From the NCBI GenBank assembly GCA_944387015.1, contig CALXDH010000001.1:124001-188000 (forward strand): a DNA stretch of 64,000 bases, written 5' to 3'. Below are positions 22,829 to 31,559 of this stretch, piece by piece. A program made the translations under genes and the position numbers. The notes beneath the pieces are model-generated. The model ran no database searches, was not told where the DNA came from, and worked only from the letters and a program-made list of their open reading frames with translations. The stretch is from an uncultured Oscillospiraceae bacterium. GTDB lineage: Bacteria > Bacillota > Clostridia > Oscillospirales > Oscillospiraceae. How positions within the stretch are numbered: the stretch's first letter is position 1; the number at the start of each line of letters is the position of its first letter.

Positions 22829-23692
22829 TCAAACACCCCGGGCAAGGTCCCGGTGGTTCTCCGTCACCGGATAGCCCTGCTGATGGATAAACTCCGTCAG
22901 GGCGTGGGTCACCGCCACAGAACGGTGGTGGCCGCCGGTGCAGCCCACGGCGAGGGTCAGCGAAGTCTTGCCCTCCTCGGCGTACAGCGGCAGCACGAAG
23001 GCCAGCAGGTCCTCCAGCCGCTTCATGAAGTCCTGGGTCTGCTGGAACTTGAACACGTACTCATACACGTCCCGGTCCAGCCCGGTCTTGGGCCGGAGGG
23101 TCTCGATGTAATAGGGGTTGGGCATGAACCGCACATCCATCACCAGATCCGCCTCCATGGGCAGACCGTATTTAAAGCCGAAGGAGGTGACATTCACCGT
23201 CATGCCGGCCTTCTCCCCGCGGGTGTCAAAGAGGCGCAGCAGTTCGCTGCGCAGCTGGGCAGTGGAAAGCCGGGAGGTATCCACCACGTAGTCCGCCCGG
23301 TCCTTCACCGGCTGCATCAGCGCCCGCTCCTGGCGCACGGCCTCCTCCAGAGAGTCCGCCCCGTCCCGCAGAGGATGGCGGCGGCGGGTCTCCTTGTAAC
23401 GTTTGATGACAGTCTCCGGCGAGGCCTCCAGAAACAGCATCCTGCACTGGCAGTCCATGGCCTTGAGCTTATCCAGCACCTCGAAAAACTCCGTGAAGGA
23501 GTTGGCGGTCCGCACATCGTACACCAGCGCCACCCGGTCGTAGCGGCCATTGCTGACGGTGCAGAACTCCGCAAATTTCAAAATCATGGCGGCAGGCATA
23601 TTGTCCACGATATAAAAGCCCATATCCTCCAGGAAGGAGGCCGCCTTGCTCTTCCCCGCGCCGGAAAGGCCGGAGATGATCAGGATTTCCAT
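22829..23692 (-). CDS. rapZ: RapZ/YvcJ nucleotide-binding protein
   Basis: 287 aa. P-loop GLSGAGKS (8-15), a FLEDMGFYIVDNMP block, and the C-terminal signature VGCTGGHHRSVAVTHALTEF. In E. coli RapZ controls glmS mRNA decay through small RNAs; the Firmicutes homologue is a GTPase of less certain role. ATG at 23692 gives the standard N-terminus MEILIISGLSG; the upstream in-frame start lacks homology and overlaps murB. Confidence 0.95.
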   Translation of the reverse strand: MEILIISGLSGAGKSKAASFLEDMGFYIVDNMPAAMILKFAEFCTVSNGRYDRVALVYDVRTANSFTEFFEVLDKLKAMDCQCRMLFLEASPETVIKRYKETRRRHPLRDGADSLEEAVRQERALMQPVKDRADYVVDTSRLSTAQLRSELLRLFDTRGEKAGMTVNVTSFGFKYGLPMEADLVMDVRFMPNPYYIETLRPKTGLDRDVYEYVFKFQQTQDFMKRLEDLLAFVLPLYAEEGKTSLTLAVGCTGGHHRSVAVTHALTEFIHQQGYPVTENHRDLARGV

Positions 23693-23709
23693 GCAAACGC
23701 CCCTTTCGC

Positions 23710-24627
23710 TCACGCTTCCACGATGCGGACCTCCGGCTCCAGCCGGACGCCGGTCTCCGCGTATACCCGCTGCTGCACCTGACGCATCAGCTCCGTCACG
23801 TCGTCAAAGGTGGCGCCGCCCCGGTTGATGACAAAGCCTGCGTGCTTCTCGCTGACCTGGGCGCCTCCCACCGTGAGGCCCTTGAGGCCGCACTGGTCGA
23901 TGAGGGTCCCGGCGAAGTGGCCCGCCGGCCGCTTGAAGGTGCTGCCGGCACTGGGGAACTCCAGGGGCTGGCTGGCCTTGCGGCGGGACATGAAGTCCTG
24001 CATCTTCTCCCGGATCTCCTCCGGGGCACCCTCCGTCAGCGCCACCGTGGCCCGAAGCACCACGGCGTCAGGATGATCAGAGAAGAAGCTGTGGCGATAG
24101 CTGAAGTCCAGCTCCTCCGCCGTCAGTGTGCGGATGCCCTCCTCCGGGAACAGAGCCGTCACCGAGGTGACCACCTGCTTCATCTCTCCGCCGTAGGCGC
24201 CGGCATTCATACACACGGCGCCGCCCAGAGTTCCGGGGATGCCGTGGGCAAATTCCAGCCCCGCAAGGCCCTCCCGGCAGGCAAAGTCCGCAAGACGGGC
24301 CAGCGGCACGCCGGCCTCCGCCGTCAGGATATTCCCCTCCGACCGCTCCATCTGCCGCATTCCCGTGGTGTCGATCACCAGCCGGTCCAGCCCACGGTCG
24401 GAGACCAGCAGATTCGTGCCGTTGCCCACCACCAGCGGGATGGTCCCCGCCTCCCGGGCAAAGCTCATCAGCAGCACCAGCTGCTCCCCCCGCTCCGGCA
24501 GCGCCAGCCGCCGGGCAGGCCCGCCGATGCGGAAGGAGGTGTGGCGGCTCATGGGCTCCTCCTTCAAATAGGTCAGATCCGGCAGATACGCCGCCACCTG
24601 TTCATCCAATGTTGTATACCAATCCAT
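23710..24627 (-). CDS. murB: UDP-N-acetylenolpyruvoylglucosamine reductase
   Basis: 305 aa, type II (short) MurB. FAD-binding elements TSFRIGGPARRLALPE and LVVGNGTNLLVSDRGL, GIPGTLGGAVCMNAGAYGGE, the proton-donor serine in FPSAGSTFKRP, and the C-terminal Glu in RLEPEVRIVE. It reduces the enolpyruvyl group of UDP-GlcNAc-enolpyruvate to make UDP-MurNAc in the cytoplasm. ATG 24627 follows GGGAGG. Confidence 0.97.
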   Translation of the reverse strand: MDWYTTLDEQVAAYLPDLTYLKEEPMSRHTSFRIGGPARRLALPERGEQLVLLMSFAREAGTIPLVVGNGTNLLVSDRGLDRLVIDTTGMRQMERSEGNILTAEAGVPLARLADFACREGLAGLEFAHGIPGTLGGAVCMNAGAYGGEMKQVVTSVTALFPEEGIRTLTAEELDFSYRHSFFSDHPDAVVLRATVALTEGAPEEIREKMQDFMSRRKASQPLEFPSAGSTFKRPAGHFAGTLIDQCGLKGLTVGGAQVSEKHAGFVINRGGATFDDVTELMRQVQQRVYAETGVRLEPEVRIVEA

Positions 24628-24650
24628 GCCTGGACCTCCCATTTTATGCG

Positions 24651-25583
24651 TTACTGTGCGCGGCCCAGCAGCGCCGCGCCGATAATGCCGGCATCGTTGC
24701 CCAGCTCCGCCCGCAGCACCCGGGTGCAGCGGCCGCCGTGGCAGCCGAAGCTCTCCCGGGACACGATCTCCCGCAGCGGATCCAGCAGCAGATGGTCCGG
24801 CGCCGCCGCCACGCCGCCGCCGATGGCCGCCACCTCCGGCCGGAGGATGTTGATGAGGCTCACCAAACCATCGGCCAGATAGGAGACGTATGTACGGCAG
24901 ACCGTGAGCGCCGTCTCATCCCCCTGCTGCGCCGCTTCAAAGGCCGTCCGGCCCTCCACGCCGCCCTGAGTGGCCAGGGCATGCAGAGCACTTTCCGGGT
25001 GGGCCGCCATGGCCTCCCGGGTCAGCCGGATGAGGCCGGTGGCGGAGGCATACCGCTCCCAGCAGCCCCGGCGGCCGCAGTTGCACGGCTCACCGTCGTG
25101 GCAGATCACCAGGTGTCCCGCCTCGCTGGAGGCAAGACCGCCCCGGAGCTTTCCATCCAGGATGATGCCGCCGCCGATGCCGGTGCCCAGCGTCACCACC
25201 ACGAAGTCCCTGGTCCCCCGCCCGGCGCCGCAGAAGAACTCGCCCACGGCAGCACAGTCCGCGTCGTTGCCCAGCAGCAGCGGCAGATCCAGCGTATGGC
25301 GGAAAAGGGCCTCCAGAGGAACGTTTTCCATGGGGATGTTGGTGGTGTACACCACGTCTCCCCCGGACACGGCGCCGGGCAGCCCCACGCCCACATACTC
25401 GACCTGGGAAGGCTCCGCCCCGCCGGCAGCCATCACGGCTCGGGACAGCTCCGCCAGCGTGGCGGCAAAGGCCTCCGGTCCCCGAAAATCCAGGGGCGTC
25501 CGCTCCACCGCCAGGATGCGGCCCGTCTCATCCACAAGGCCCGCCTTGAGGTTGGTTCCGCCTACGTCAATACCAACATACAT
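24651..25583 (-). CDS. ROK family sugar kinase (glucokinase-like)
   Basis: 310 aa. ATP site MYVGIDVGGTNLKAGLVD, GVGLPGAVSGG, catalytic NDADCAAVGEF, VVTLGTGIGGGIILDG, and the ROK zinc motif HDGEPCNCGRRGCWERYAS. Most similar in pattern to bacterial glucokinases, but ROK kinases for N-acetylmannosamine or allose share these motifs, so the substrate is uncertain. It is inserted between hprK and murB; a 13-bp gap to hprK suggests co-transcription. Confidence 0.88.
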   Translation of the reverse strand: MYVGIDVGGTNLKAGLVDETGRILAVERTPLDFRGPEAFAATLAELSRAVMAAGGAEPSQVEYVGVGLPGAVSGGDVVYTTNIPMENVPLEALFRHTLDLPLLLGNDADCAAVGEFFCGAGRGTRDFVVVTLGTGIGGGIILDGKLRGGLASSEAGHLVICHDGEPCNCGRRGCWERYASATGLIRLTREAMAAHPESALHALATQGGVEGRTAFEAAQQGDETALTVCRTYVSYLADGLVSLINILRPEVAAIGGGVAAAPDHLLLDPLREIVSRESFGCHGGRCTRVLRAELGNDAGIIGAALLGRAQ

Positions 25584-25596
25584 GTCCGCTTCCTCC

Positions 25597-26529
25597 TTAC
25601 ATCCGGCCGCCGTCAGCACGCAGGTCCACCCGACGGGCCAGCTCCTGGGCCGCGTTGACACCGTAGCGCCGCTGGCGGTTGTTCATGGCCGCCACCTCCA
25701 CGATGCTGGCAAGGTTCCGGCCCGGCCGCACCGGGATCACCAGGTAGGGCACCTGGACGTCCAGGATCTGGGTGAAGTGTTCCTCGATGCCCAGCCGATC
25801 GTAAAACTTCGTGTTGTCCCACTGCTCGAAATGGACGATCAGGTCCAGGGGGGACTCCGTCTTGATGGCTCGCAGGCCGAAGAGCTGCCGCACGTCGATG
25901 ACACCAATGCCCCGCAGCTCGATATAGTAGCGGATCACCTCCGGCGCGGTGCCGATGAGCTGATTGGAGATCCGGCGCAACTCCACCGCGTCGTCCGCCA
26001 CCAGGCGGTGGCCCCGCATGATCAGCTCAATGGCGGACTCGCTTTTGCCGATGCCGGAGTCGCCGGTGATCATCACGCCCTCGCCGTAGATGTCCAGCAG
26101 CACGCCGTGGCGGGTGACGCAGGGCGCCAGCACCCGGTTGAGGTGCTCGATGGTGTGGCTGGTGAAGTCCACCGTGGTCTCCTGGGTCCGCAGCAGCGTC
26201 TTTTCATGCTCCTGGGCACTCTCCAGGCACTCCGGGAAGCAGTCCAACCCCCGGGAAATCACCAGGGCGGGAATGTCATACAGGAACAGATCGTCAAAGC
26301 ACTTGCGGCGGCGCTCGTCGCTCAATCCCTTGAGATACGTCACCTCCGCCTTGCCGATGACCTGCAGGCGGCGGGGGTCAAAATAGTCGTAAAAGTCGTG
26401 GAACTGAAGGCCGGGACGGTTCACGTCCGTGATGGTCAGCTGGGCGGTGTCAAAATCGCTGCCCTTGTTGAGTACCTCCAGATTGAATAGCGAGACGAAC
26501 TCCGTGATTTTCAGGCCGCGTTCCTGCAT
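25597..26529 (-). CDS. hprK: HPr kinase/phosphorylase
   Basis: 310 aa. Walker A GDSGIGKSE (156-164), RGHRLVADDAVELRR (172-186) and the family signature ELRGIGVIDVRQLFG are all present. The enzyme phosphorylates or dephosphorylates Ser46 of HPr according to ATP/FBP/Pi, controlling carbon catabolite repression. ATG at 26529 is chosen from homology (ERGLKITEFVSLFNLEVL); the longer frame upstream is non-homologous. Confidence 0.96.
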   Translation of the reverse strand: MQERGLKITEFVSLFNLEVLNKGSDFDTAQLTITDVNRPGLQFHDFYDYFDPRRLQVIGKAEVTYLKGLSDERRRKCFDDLFLYDIPALVISRGLDCFPECLESAQEHEKTLLRTQETTVDFTSHTIEHLNRVLAPCVTRHGVLLDIYGEGVMITGDSGIGKSESAIELIMRGHRLVADDAVELRRISNQLIGTAPEVIRYYIELRGIGVIDVRQLFGLRAIKTESPLDLIVHFEQWDNTKFYDRLGIEEHFTQILDVQVPYLVIPVRPGRNLASIVEVAAMNNRQRRYGVNAAQELARRVDLRADGGRM

Positions 26530-26634
26530 AATGATCCTGTCCTTTCCGGCGGGGCAGCGCCCGTCCTGTTGATCCTCCGGGCACGAACACCCGGCTGTGC
26601 GGTCAAAAATTCCGCTGCACGTACAATTCAATTT

Positions 26635-26663
26635 ATTATATATGATTTTCCCCCTTTTCGCAA
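26635..26663 (-). promoter_or_regulatory. Probable hprK operon promoter
   Basis: On the - strand, -35 TTGCGA (26658-26663), 17-bp spacer, -10 TATAAT (26635-26640), about 105 bp upstream of hprK. The rest of the 266-bp divergent gap (26530-26795) shows no further gene. Confidence 0.6.
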
Positions 26664-26795
26664 CACCCATGCCTGCCGCCGCCTGAAGCAATCTGCTCTT
26701 TTGCCGCCCCGCTCGGCCGCCGCCTTGACGAATTCTCCGCAATATGATACCGTGACCGTAAGCTTGGATGATCACTTTTTCGGGAGGCAGGCAAA

Positions 26796-27056
26796 ATGAG
26801 CGATCTGGCGGAACTGCTCTTGGGACTTTTCTGGGATGGAGCCATGACATTTGTAAAGGGACAGTGGCTGCCCCGGCCGATCCGCATATTGGTAGGAGGT
26901 CTTTTCCTGCTGGTGTTTCTGGGGCTTTCCGGTCTGCTGCTTTTGGTGGGCATCGACACAAAAAACTGGGGACTGGTCCTGCTGGGGATCGGGTTTTTGG
27001 CAGTACCTGGTGCCTCTCTTTTCCGCGTATACAGGCGCCGGAGACCTCCCCGCTGA
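26796..27056 (+). CDS. Small membrane protein, 86 aa
   Basis: Two hydrophobic segments (about 31-52, LVGGLFLLVFLGLSGLLLLV, and 58-74), a basic tail ending RRRRPPR, and a GGGAGGC ribosome-binding site before the ATG. Divergent from hprK and upstream of rpmB. No family recognised. Confidence 0.55.
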   Translation: MSDLAELLLGLFWDGAMTFVKGQWLPRPIRILVGGLFLLVFLGLSGLLLLVGIDTKNWGLVLLGIGFLAVPGASLFRVYRRRRPPR

Positions 27057-27095
27057 CCCGGCTGCAAATTCCTTGAATTTTTTTGAAATTTTTGC

Positions 27096-27124
27096 TTGCA
27101 TTTTTCTTTCTTTTCTGTTATTAT
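27096..27124 (+). promoter_or_regulatory. rpmB promoter
   Basis: -35 TTGCAT (27096-27101), 17-bp spacer of mostly T and C, -10 TATTAT (27119-27124), followed by a 58-nt leader to the rpmB start. Confidence 0.65.
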
Positions 27125-27182
27125 ATCACCTGTGCCTGTGAATAGCCGGCACGCAGTACGCAACAGCAAGGAGGTGCAACGG

Positions 27183-27371
27183 ATGGCTAAGTGCGAGTTC
27201 TGCGACAAGGGCGTAACCTTCGGCATTCAGGTCTCTCACTCTCATCGGCGTTCCAATCGTCCCTGGAAGCCCAATGTGAAGCGTGTGAAGGCAATCGTCA
27301 ATGGTTCCCCCCGCCATGTGTATGTTTGTACCCGGTGTATGCGTTCCGGTAAAGTCACCAGAGCGGTCTAA
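27183..27371 (+). CDS. rpmB: 50S ribosomal protein L28
   Basis: 62 aa: AKCEFCDKGVTFGIQVSHSH, then NRPWKPNVKRVKAIV and YVCTRCMRSGKVTRAV. Both CxxC pairs (CEFC and CTRC) are kept, so this is the zinc-binding (C+) form. ATG follows AAGGAGGTGCAACGG. Monocistronic, with its own promoter and terminator. Confidence 0.97.
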   Translation: MAKCEFCDKGVTFGIQVSHSHRRSNRPWKPNVKRVKAIVNGSPRHVYVCTRCMRSGKVTRAV

Positions 27372-27384
27372 GTTGTACAAACTT

Positions 27385-27420
27385 CAATCCCGGACCTTTC
27401 GGTCCGGGATTCTTGTTTTT
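27385..27420 (+). terminator. rpmB terminator
   Basis: Stem AATCCCGGACC / GGTCCGGGATT with a TTTC loop, then CTTG and six T. Confidence 0.93.
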
Positions 27421-27447
27421 TCGGAGCGGTTCCATCCGAAGCGATCC

Positions 27448-27482
27448 AAAAAAAGAGAGCGGGGTCTCCCCCGCTCTCTTTT
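27448..27482 (-). terminator. Terminator of the der-plsY-gpsA unit
   Basis: Stem AGAGAGCGGGG / CCCCGCTCTCT with a short loop; on the - strand a run of seven T follows (27448-27454). It is 24 bp past the gpsA stop. Confidence 0.9.
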
Positions 27483-27506
27483 CATTTGAAAGGAATGCGC
27501 CAGCAC

Positions 27507-28511
27507 TTACAGCCACGTAGTCTCCAGCAGTTCGTCCTTCTTGGCCCGGGTCATCAGCTCCGTGACCACACCGCGGACGTTCTTGTTCTGGTAGAGCACC
27601 TCGTAGGCGCAGGTGCAGATGGGCATTTCCACGCCCTCCCGCGCCGCCAGCTGATGGATGCTCTCGGCGGCATAGTAGCCCTCCACCACGGCGCCCACTT
27701 CCGCCATGGCCTCCTGGGGCGTCTTGCCCTGACCGATGAGGATGCCAGCCCGGTTGTTCCGGGAGTGCATGGAGGTACAGGTAACGATCAGATCCCCCAT
27801 GCCGGCAAGGCCGCCGAAGGTCCGCCGGGTGCCGCCCAGCTGCTCGCCCAGGCGGGTCAGCTCCGCCATGGCCCGGGTCATCAGCAGCGCCTTGGTGTTG
27901 TCCTGAAAGCCCAGGCCCGTGCAGATGCCGCAGCTAAGGGCCACCACGTTCTTCAGCGCCGCCGCCAGCTCCACGCCCACGATGTCGTAGCTGGTGTAGA
28001 TGCGGAAATAATCGTTCATGAACGCGTCCTGGACGAACCGGGCCGCTGCCCGGTCCGGGCAGGCGGAAACGCATCCCGTGGGCATCCGGATGCCCACCTC
28101 TTCCGCGTGGGAGGGGCCGGACAGGGCCACCACCCGGCAGAGGTGATGGGTCTCCTCCTCGATCACCTGGCTCATGCGCAGATTGGTGTCCCGCTCGATG
28201 CCCTTGGAGACGGACACCAGGATGGTCTCCCGTTTCAGGTAGGGCGCCATCTTCCGGGCGGTTTCCCGGACGGCGAAGGAAGGCGCCGCGCTGACCACCA
28301 GGTCCGCCCCCTCCAGGCAGGAGAGGTCACTGGTGATCTGCAGCGTCTCCGGCAGGATCACACCCTTGAGCAGGGGATTTTCCCGGGTCTTTTGCATCTC
28401 CGCCGCCTTGGCAGCGTTATGGGACCAGAGCCAGGTATCGTGTCCGTTGTCGCAGAGGACCTGGCTCAGGGCCGTGCCCCAGCCGCCGCTGCCCATGACC
28501 ACAGCTTTCAT
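27507..28511 (-). CDS. gpsA: Glycerol-3-phosphate dehydrogenase [NAD(P)+]
   Basis: 334 aa. Rossmann motif GSGGWGTALS at the N-terminus, LVVSAAPSFAVRETARKM, SGPSHAEEV, catalytic-helix pattern AAALKNVVALSCGICTGLGF and GLAGMGDLIVTCTS. Makes sn-glycerol-3-phosphate from DHAP for phospholipids. Its ATG overlaps the plsY stop (ATGA); the product feeds PlsY. Confidence 0.97.
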   Translation of the reverse strand: MKAVVMGSGGWGTALSQVLCDNGHDTWLWSHNAAKAAEMQKTRENPLLKGVILPETLQITSDLSCLEGADLVVSAAPSFAVRETARKMAPYLKRETILVSVSKGIERDTNLRMSQVIEEETHHLCRVVALSGPSHAEEVGIRMPTGCVSACPDRAAARFVQDAFMNDYFRIYTSYDIVGVELAAALKNVVALSCGICTGLGFQDNTKALLMTRAMAELTRLGEQLGGTRRTFGGLAGMGDLIVTCTSMHSRNNRAGILIGQGKTPQEAMAEVGAVVEGYYAAESIHQLAAREGVEMPICTCAYEVLYQNKNVRGVVTELMTRAKKDELLETTWL

Positions 28512-29182
28512 GTCTTTCCCTCCCGTTTCGGATGCAGACTGAATTTATTTTCGTTTCCGTGGAGCAGCCGCCGGATATTGCCCCGGTGCTGCCAGACCAC
28601 CAGCCCTCCAATGATAAAGGCCAGGACCACGATGGAGAAATACGGATAACAATACCAGGAGACGAAGGGGAAGCTGGCTCCCGCCCACACGGATCCCAGA
28701 GACACGTATCTGGTCACGATGGCCAGGATCAGGAAGCCGCCCCAGACCACCAGGGCGATCCGCCAGTCCATCATCAGAGCGATGGTACCGCCGGAGAGGA
28801 TGCCCTTGCCGCCCTTGAAATGGAACATGCAGGGGAACATATGGCCCAGCAGGCAGAACAGCGCGGACCAGTATTTCCCCAGAATCGTGAAGTAAGGCAC
28901 CCAGGCGACGTCCACAGCCATACCGCTGAACAAAGAGGCGCCCACCAGGATGGCCACCACCGCCTTGAGCACGTCCGTCAGGATCACCACGAAGGTCAGA
29001 GGACCGCCGAAGGTGCGGTAGAAATTGGTCAGACCCGCGTTGCCGCTGCCGTGGTTGCGCACATCGTCCCGCAGGATATACTTGGAGACGATGACGGCGC
29101 CGTTGAAGCAGCCGCAGAAATAGGCGATCACCGTAGCCAGCAGGACCAGGATCAGGGGATTGCCGTCGATCGGTATAGGCAT
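28508..29182 (-). CDS. plsY: Acyl-phosphate:glycerol-3-phosphate acyltransferase
   Basis: 224 aa integral membrane enzyme with several hydrophobic segments. Signatures are GSGNAGLTNFYRTFGG (near residue 45) and FKGGKGILSG (about 122-131). Transfers acyl from acyl-phosphate to G3P in the inner membrane, making lysophosphatidate. ATG 29182 follows GGAGGAGTGAGACC; the longer upstream frame runs into der and is not homologous. Confidence 0.95.
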   Translation of the reverse strand: MPIPIDGNPLILVLLATVIAYFCGCFNGAVIVSKYILRDDVRNHGSGNAGLTNFYRTFGGPLTFVVILTDVLKAVVAILVGASLFSGMAVDVAWVPYFTILGKYWSALFCLLGHMFPCMFHFKGGKGILSGGTIALMMDWRIALVVWGGFLILAIVTRYVSLGSVWAGASFPFVSWYCYPYFSIVVLAFIIGGLVVWQHRGNIRRLLHGNENKFSLHPKREGKT

Positions 29183-29186
29183 GGTC

Positions 29187-30515
29187 TCACTCCTCCTTAT
29201 CGCCCTTTTGGCGAATGGAGAGGATGATGGGAGTACCCTCCAGGCCAAAGGTATTGCGGATACAGTTTTCCAGATACCGCTGGTAGGAGAAGTGGAAGAG
29301 CCGGGCGTCGTTGCAGAACACCACGAAATGGGGCGGCCGGATGCCTACCTGGGTCATATAATAGATCTTCAGGCGGCGGCCCTTGTCAGAGGGCGGCTGC
29401 ACCCGGGTCTGAGCGTCGGAGAGGACGTTATTGAGCATGCCCGTGGTGATGCGGGTAGAGGCCTGGTTGGAGACGTAATCGATGAGCTCGAAGAGCCGGT
29501 CCACCCGCTGGCCCGTCTTGGCGGAGATGAAGAGGATGGGCGCATAGGTCATGAAGGCCAGGCCGTTCTGGACCTCCTGGCGCATCTTGTCCATGGTCTT
29601 GCCGTCCTTTTCGATCAGGTCCCACTTGTTTACCACGATGATGCTGGCCTTGCCGGCCTCGTGGGCCAGGCCCGCCACCTTGGTGTCCTGCTCGGTGACG
29701 CCTTCGGTGGCGTCGATCATGATGAGGCACACGTCGCTGCGCTCGATAGCCATGGTGGCCCGCAGAACGCTGTACCGTTCCACGTCCTCCTCCACCTTGG
29801 ACTTCTTCCGCATGCCGGCGGTATCGATAAAGACGAACTTGCCCTTGTCGTTTTCAAACCGGGAGTCGATGGCGTCCCGGGTGGTGCCCGCCACGTCAGA
29901 GACGATGGTACGCTCCTCCCCCAGGATGCGGTTGATAAGGGAGGATTTGCCGGCGTTGGGCTTGCCGATCACCGCCACCTTGATGGCGTCGTCGTCCTCC
30001 TCTTCCTCCTCATCCTCCGGCGGGAAATACTGCACGCAGGCGTCCAGCAGGTCGCCAGTGCCGTGGCCGTGGACGGCGGAGACGGCGATGGGGTCTCCCA
30101 GTCCCAGATTGTAAAATTCGTAAAAGTCCGGGTCCGGGACTCCGGTGGAGTCCATCTTGTTCACCGCCAGGACGATGGGCTTGCCGCTGCGCAGCAGCAT
30201 GTTGGCCACCTCGTGGTCCGCGGCGGTGAGGCCGGTCCTGATGTCTGTCAAAAACACGATGACCGTGGCGTTGTCAATGGCGATCTGGGCCTGCTGGCGC
30301 ATGAACTCCAGCATTTTGCTGTCGGTCCGGGGCTCGATGCCGCCGGTGTCCACCAGAATGAACTGCCGGCCGTTCCAGTCCGTCTCCCCGTAAATCCGGT
30401 CCCGGGTCACGCCCGGGGTGTCCTCCACAATGGAAAGCCGCTTGCCGATCAGCTTGTTGAACAGCATGGACTTGCCCACATTGGGCCGGCCCACAATGGC
30501 AATGATGGGTTTCAT
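29187..30515 (-). CDS. der: Ribosome assembly GTPase Der (EngA)
   Basis: 442 aa, two tandem GTPase domains: first GRPNVGKSMLF (about 9-19), DTPGVTRDRI, NKMD; second GKPNAGKSSLIN (about 180-190), VAGTTRDAID, NKWDLI. C-terminal KH-like domain. Needed for 50S maturation. An acidic patch of consecutive Glu/Asp (EDEEEEEDDD) links the two G domains, more acidic than usual. First gene of the der-plsY-gpsA unit. Confidence 0.97.
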   Translation of the reverse strand: MKPIIAIVGRPNVGKSMLFNKLIGKRLSIVEDTPGVTRDRIYGETDWNGRQFILVDTGGIEPRTDSKMLEFMRQQAQIAIDNATVIVFLTDIRTGLTAADHEVANMLLRSGKPIVLAVNKMDSTGVPDPDFYEFYNLGLGDPIAVSAVHGHGTGDLLDACVQYFPPEDEEEEEDDDAIKVAVIGKPNAGKSSLINRILGEERTIVSDVAGTTRDAIDSRFENDKGKFVFIDTAGMRKKSKVEEDVERYSVLRATMAIERSDVCLIMIDATEGVTEQDTKVAGLAHEAGKASIIVVNKWDLIEKDGKTMDKMRQEVQNGLAFMTYAPILFISAKTGQRVDRLFELIDYVSNQASTRITTGMLNNVLSDAQTRVQPPSDKGRRLKIYYMTQVGIRPPHFVVFCNDARLFHFSYQRYLENCIRNTFGLEGTPIILSIRQKGDKEE

Positions 30516-30640
30516 CGGCGCTTACTTCCTTTCTCTCTTTCAGCCCCCCGCAGGGGGAAACATCATTTCAGACTGCCGCTTTCCGCACAGGCGGCAATAC
30601 GCCGAAAGCGGCGGTGCATCCACCGCCCGCGTTCAGGCTT

Positions 30641-30669
30641 ATTATACCCGCCTGCATACAGGATAGCAA
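30641..30669 (-). promoter_or_regulatory. der-plsY-gpsA promoter
   Basis: On the - strand, -35 TTGCTA (30664-30669), 17-bp spacer, -10 TATAAT (30641-30646). The leader to der is about 120 nt and includes a CCGCTTTC ... GAAAGCGG inverted pair (30577-30613). Confidence 0.65.
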
Positions 30670-30670
30670 G

Positions 30671-30707
30671 GCAAAAAGCAAGGAGGGAAGATCGTCTCTT
30701 CCCTCCT
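30671..30707 (-). terminator. rpmF terminator
   Basis: Stem GGAGGGAAGA / TCTTCCCTCC (30682-30706) with a 5-nt loop, then TTGCTTTTT on the - strand. Confidence 0.85.
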
Positions 30708-30723
30708 GAAGCATGCATGTTCC

Positions 30724-30918
30724 TTATTTCGCGGCAACGGACTTGACGACCTTGACCGTGCGGCCATTGTAAGTACCGCACTCCTGGCACATTCTGTGAG
30801 GCAGGTGCAGCGCACCGCATTTCGGGCATGCGACGAGACCGGGAGCCTCCAGCTTCCAGTGAGAGCTGCGGCGCTTGTCGCGTCTTGCTTTGGATACTTT
30901 TCCCTTAGGTACTGCCAT
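30724..30918 (-). CDS. rpmF: 50S ribosomal protein L32
   Basis: 64 aa: AVPKGKVSKARRDKRRSSHW, then ACPKCGALHLPHRMCQECGTY. Both CxxC pairs are intact (zinc-binding form). Follows the DUF177 gene, the standard bacterial pairing, and ends at a terminator. Confidence 0.97.
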   Translation of the reverse strand: MAVPKGKVSKARRDKRRSSHWKLEAPGLVACPKCGALHLPHRMCQECGTYNGRTVKVVKSVAAK

Positions 30919-30975
30919 TGTGACACCTCCTTGATTTCAAAGGCGCGGGAAGTCAGGCCCGTCCTTATTTGTCCT

Positions 30976-31473
30976 TTATTTGTTCTCCAAAAGCTTGGCC
31001 AGGACGGCCAGGCGCGGATCCGCTTCCTTTTTGCAGGAGCAGGGGCCGAGGTTCAGATCGGCGCCGCACCGGGGGCACAGTCCCTTGCAATCTTCCGAAC
31101 ACAGAGTTTTGGTGTCCATCCCGAGGATGAATGCGGTGCGGGCCAGATCGCCCACATCCACTTTGCCGTCCTCCAGCAAAACGATCTCGTCGCTGTCCCC
31201 GTTTTCCAGCGTCTGAGCCAGCAGGCAGCTGTACGTGACTTCCTTGTCCTGGGCAAACGCCTTGCCGCAGCGATCGCACACTGCGTCCAGCGTAGTCCGG
31301 GCCGTCAGCTCCAGCTCCAGGACATCGGCGGTGTTCCGCACGCATCCCTCCACCTCAATGGGGCGGCTGGCTGGAAAGCGTCCTGAGAACTCCACATCGG
31401 AGAGATCCAGGGTGAACTGGAAGTCCAACTGCTTTCCGGGGGTATAAAGGATCGGTTTTACATCAAAAAGCAT
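30976..31473 (-). CDS. DUF177 (YceD) family protein
   Basis: 165 aa. VEGCVRNTADVLELELTART, CDRCGKAF, and a C-terminal C-x4-C-x2-C cluster (CSEDCKGLCPRCGADLN) followed by CSC match YceD. Members precede rpmF in many bacteria and are linked to 23S rRNA accumulation or processing in plants and E. coli (family knowledge). First gene after a near-perfect promoter. Confidence 0.9.
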   Translation of the reverse strand: MLFDVKPILYTPGKQLDFQFTLDLSDVEFSGRFPASRPIEVEGCVRNTADVLELELTARTTLDAVCDRCGKAFAQDKEVTYSCLLAQTLENGDSDEIVLLEDGKVDVGDLARTAFILGMDTKTLCSEDCKGLCPRCGADLNLGPCSCKKEADPRLAVLAKLLENK

Positions 31474-31500
31474 ATACTACCTCGCAACGACACGAGTAGT

Positions 31501-31529
31501 ATTATAATAGATACGCTCGTTCTTGTCAA
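31501..31529 (-). promoter_or_regulatory. Consensus promoter of the DUF177-rpmF unit
   Basis: On the - strand, TTGACA (31524-31529), 17-bp spacer, TATAAT (31501-31506): both hexamers are perfect, indicating strong vegetative transcription. The start should fall a few bases before the DUF177 gene (about 20-25 nt leader). Confidence 0.9.
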
Positions 31530-31559
31530 ACAGTTTTTTCAAATTTTTTACTCTTTTTC

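Noticed and set aside
26636..27226. 196-codon leftward frame opposite the 26796 and rpmB genes
   Set aside because: Crosses the rpmB promoter and gene, has no ribosome-binding site and low-complexity composition.
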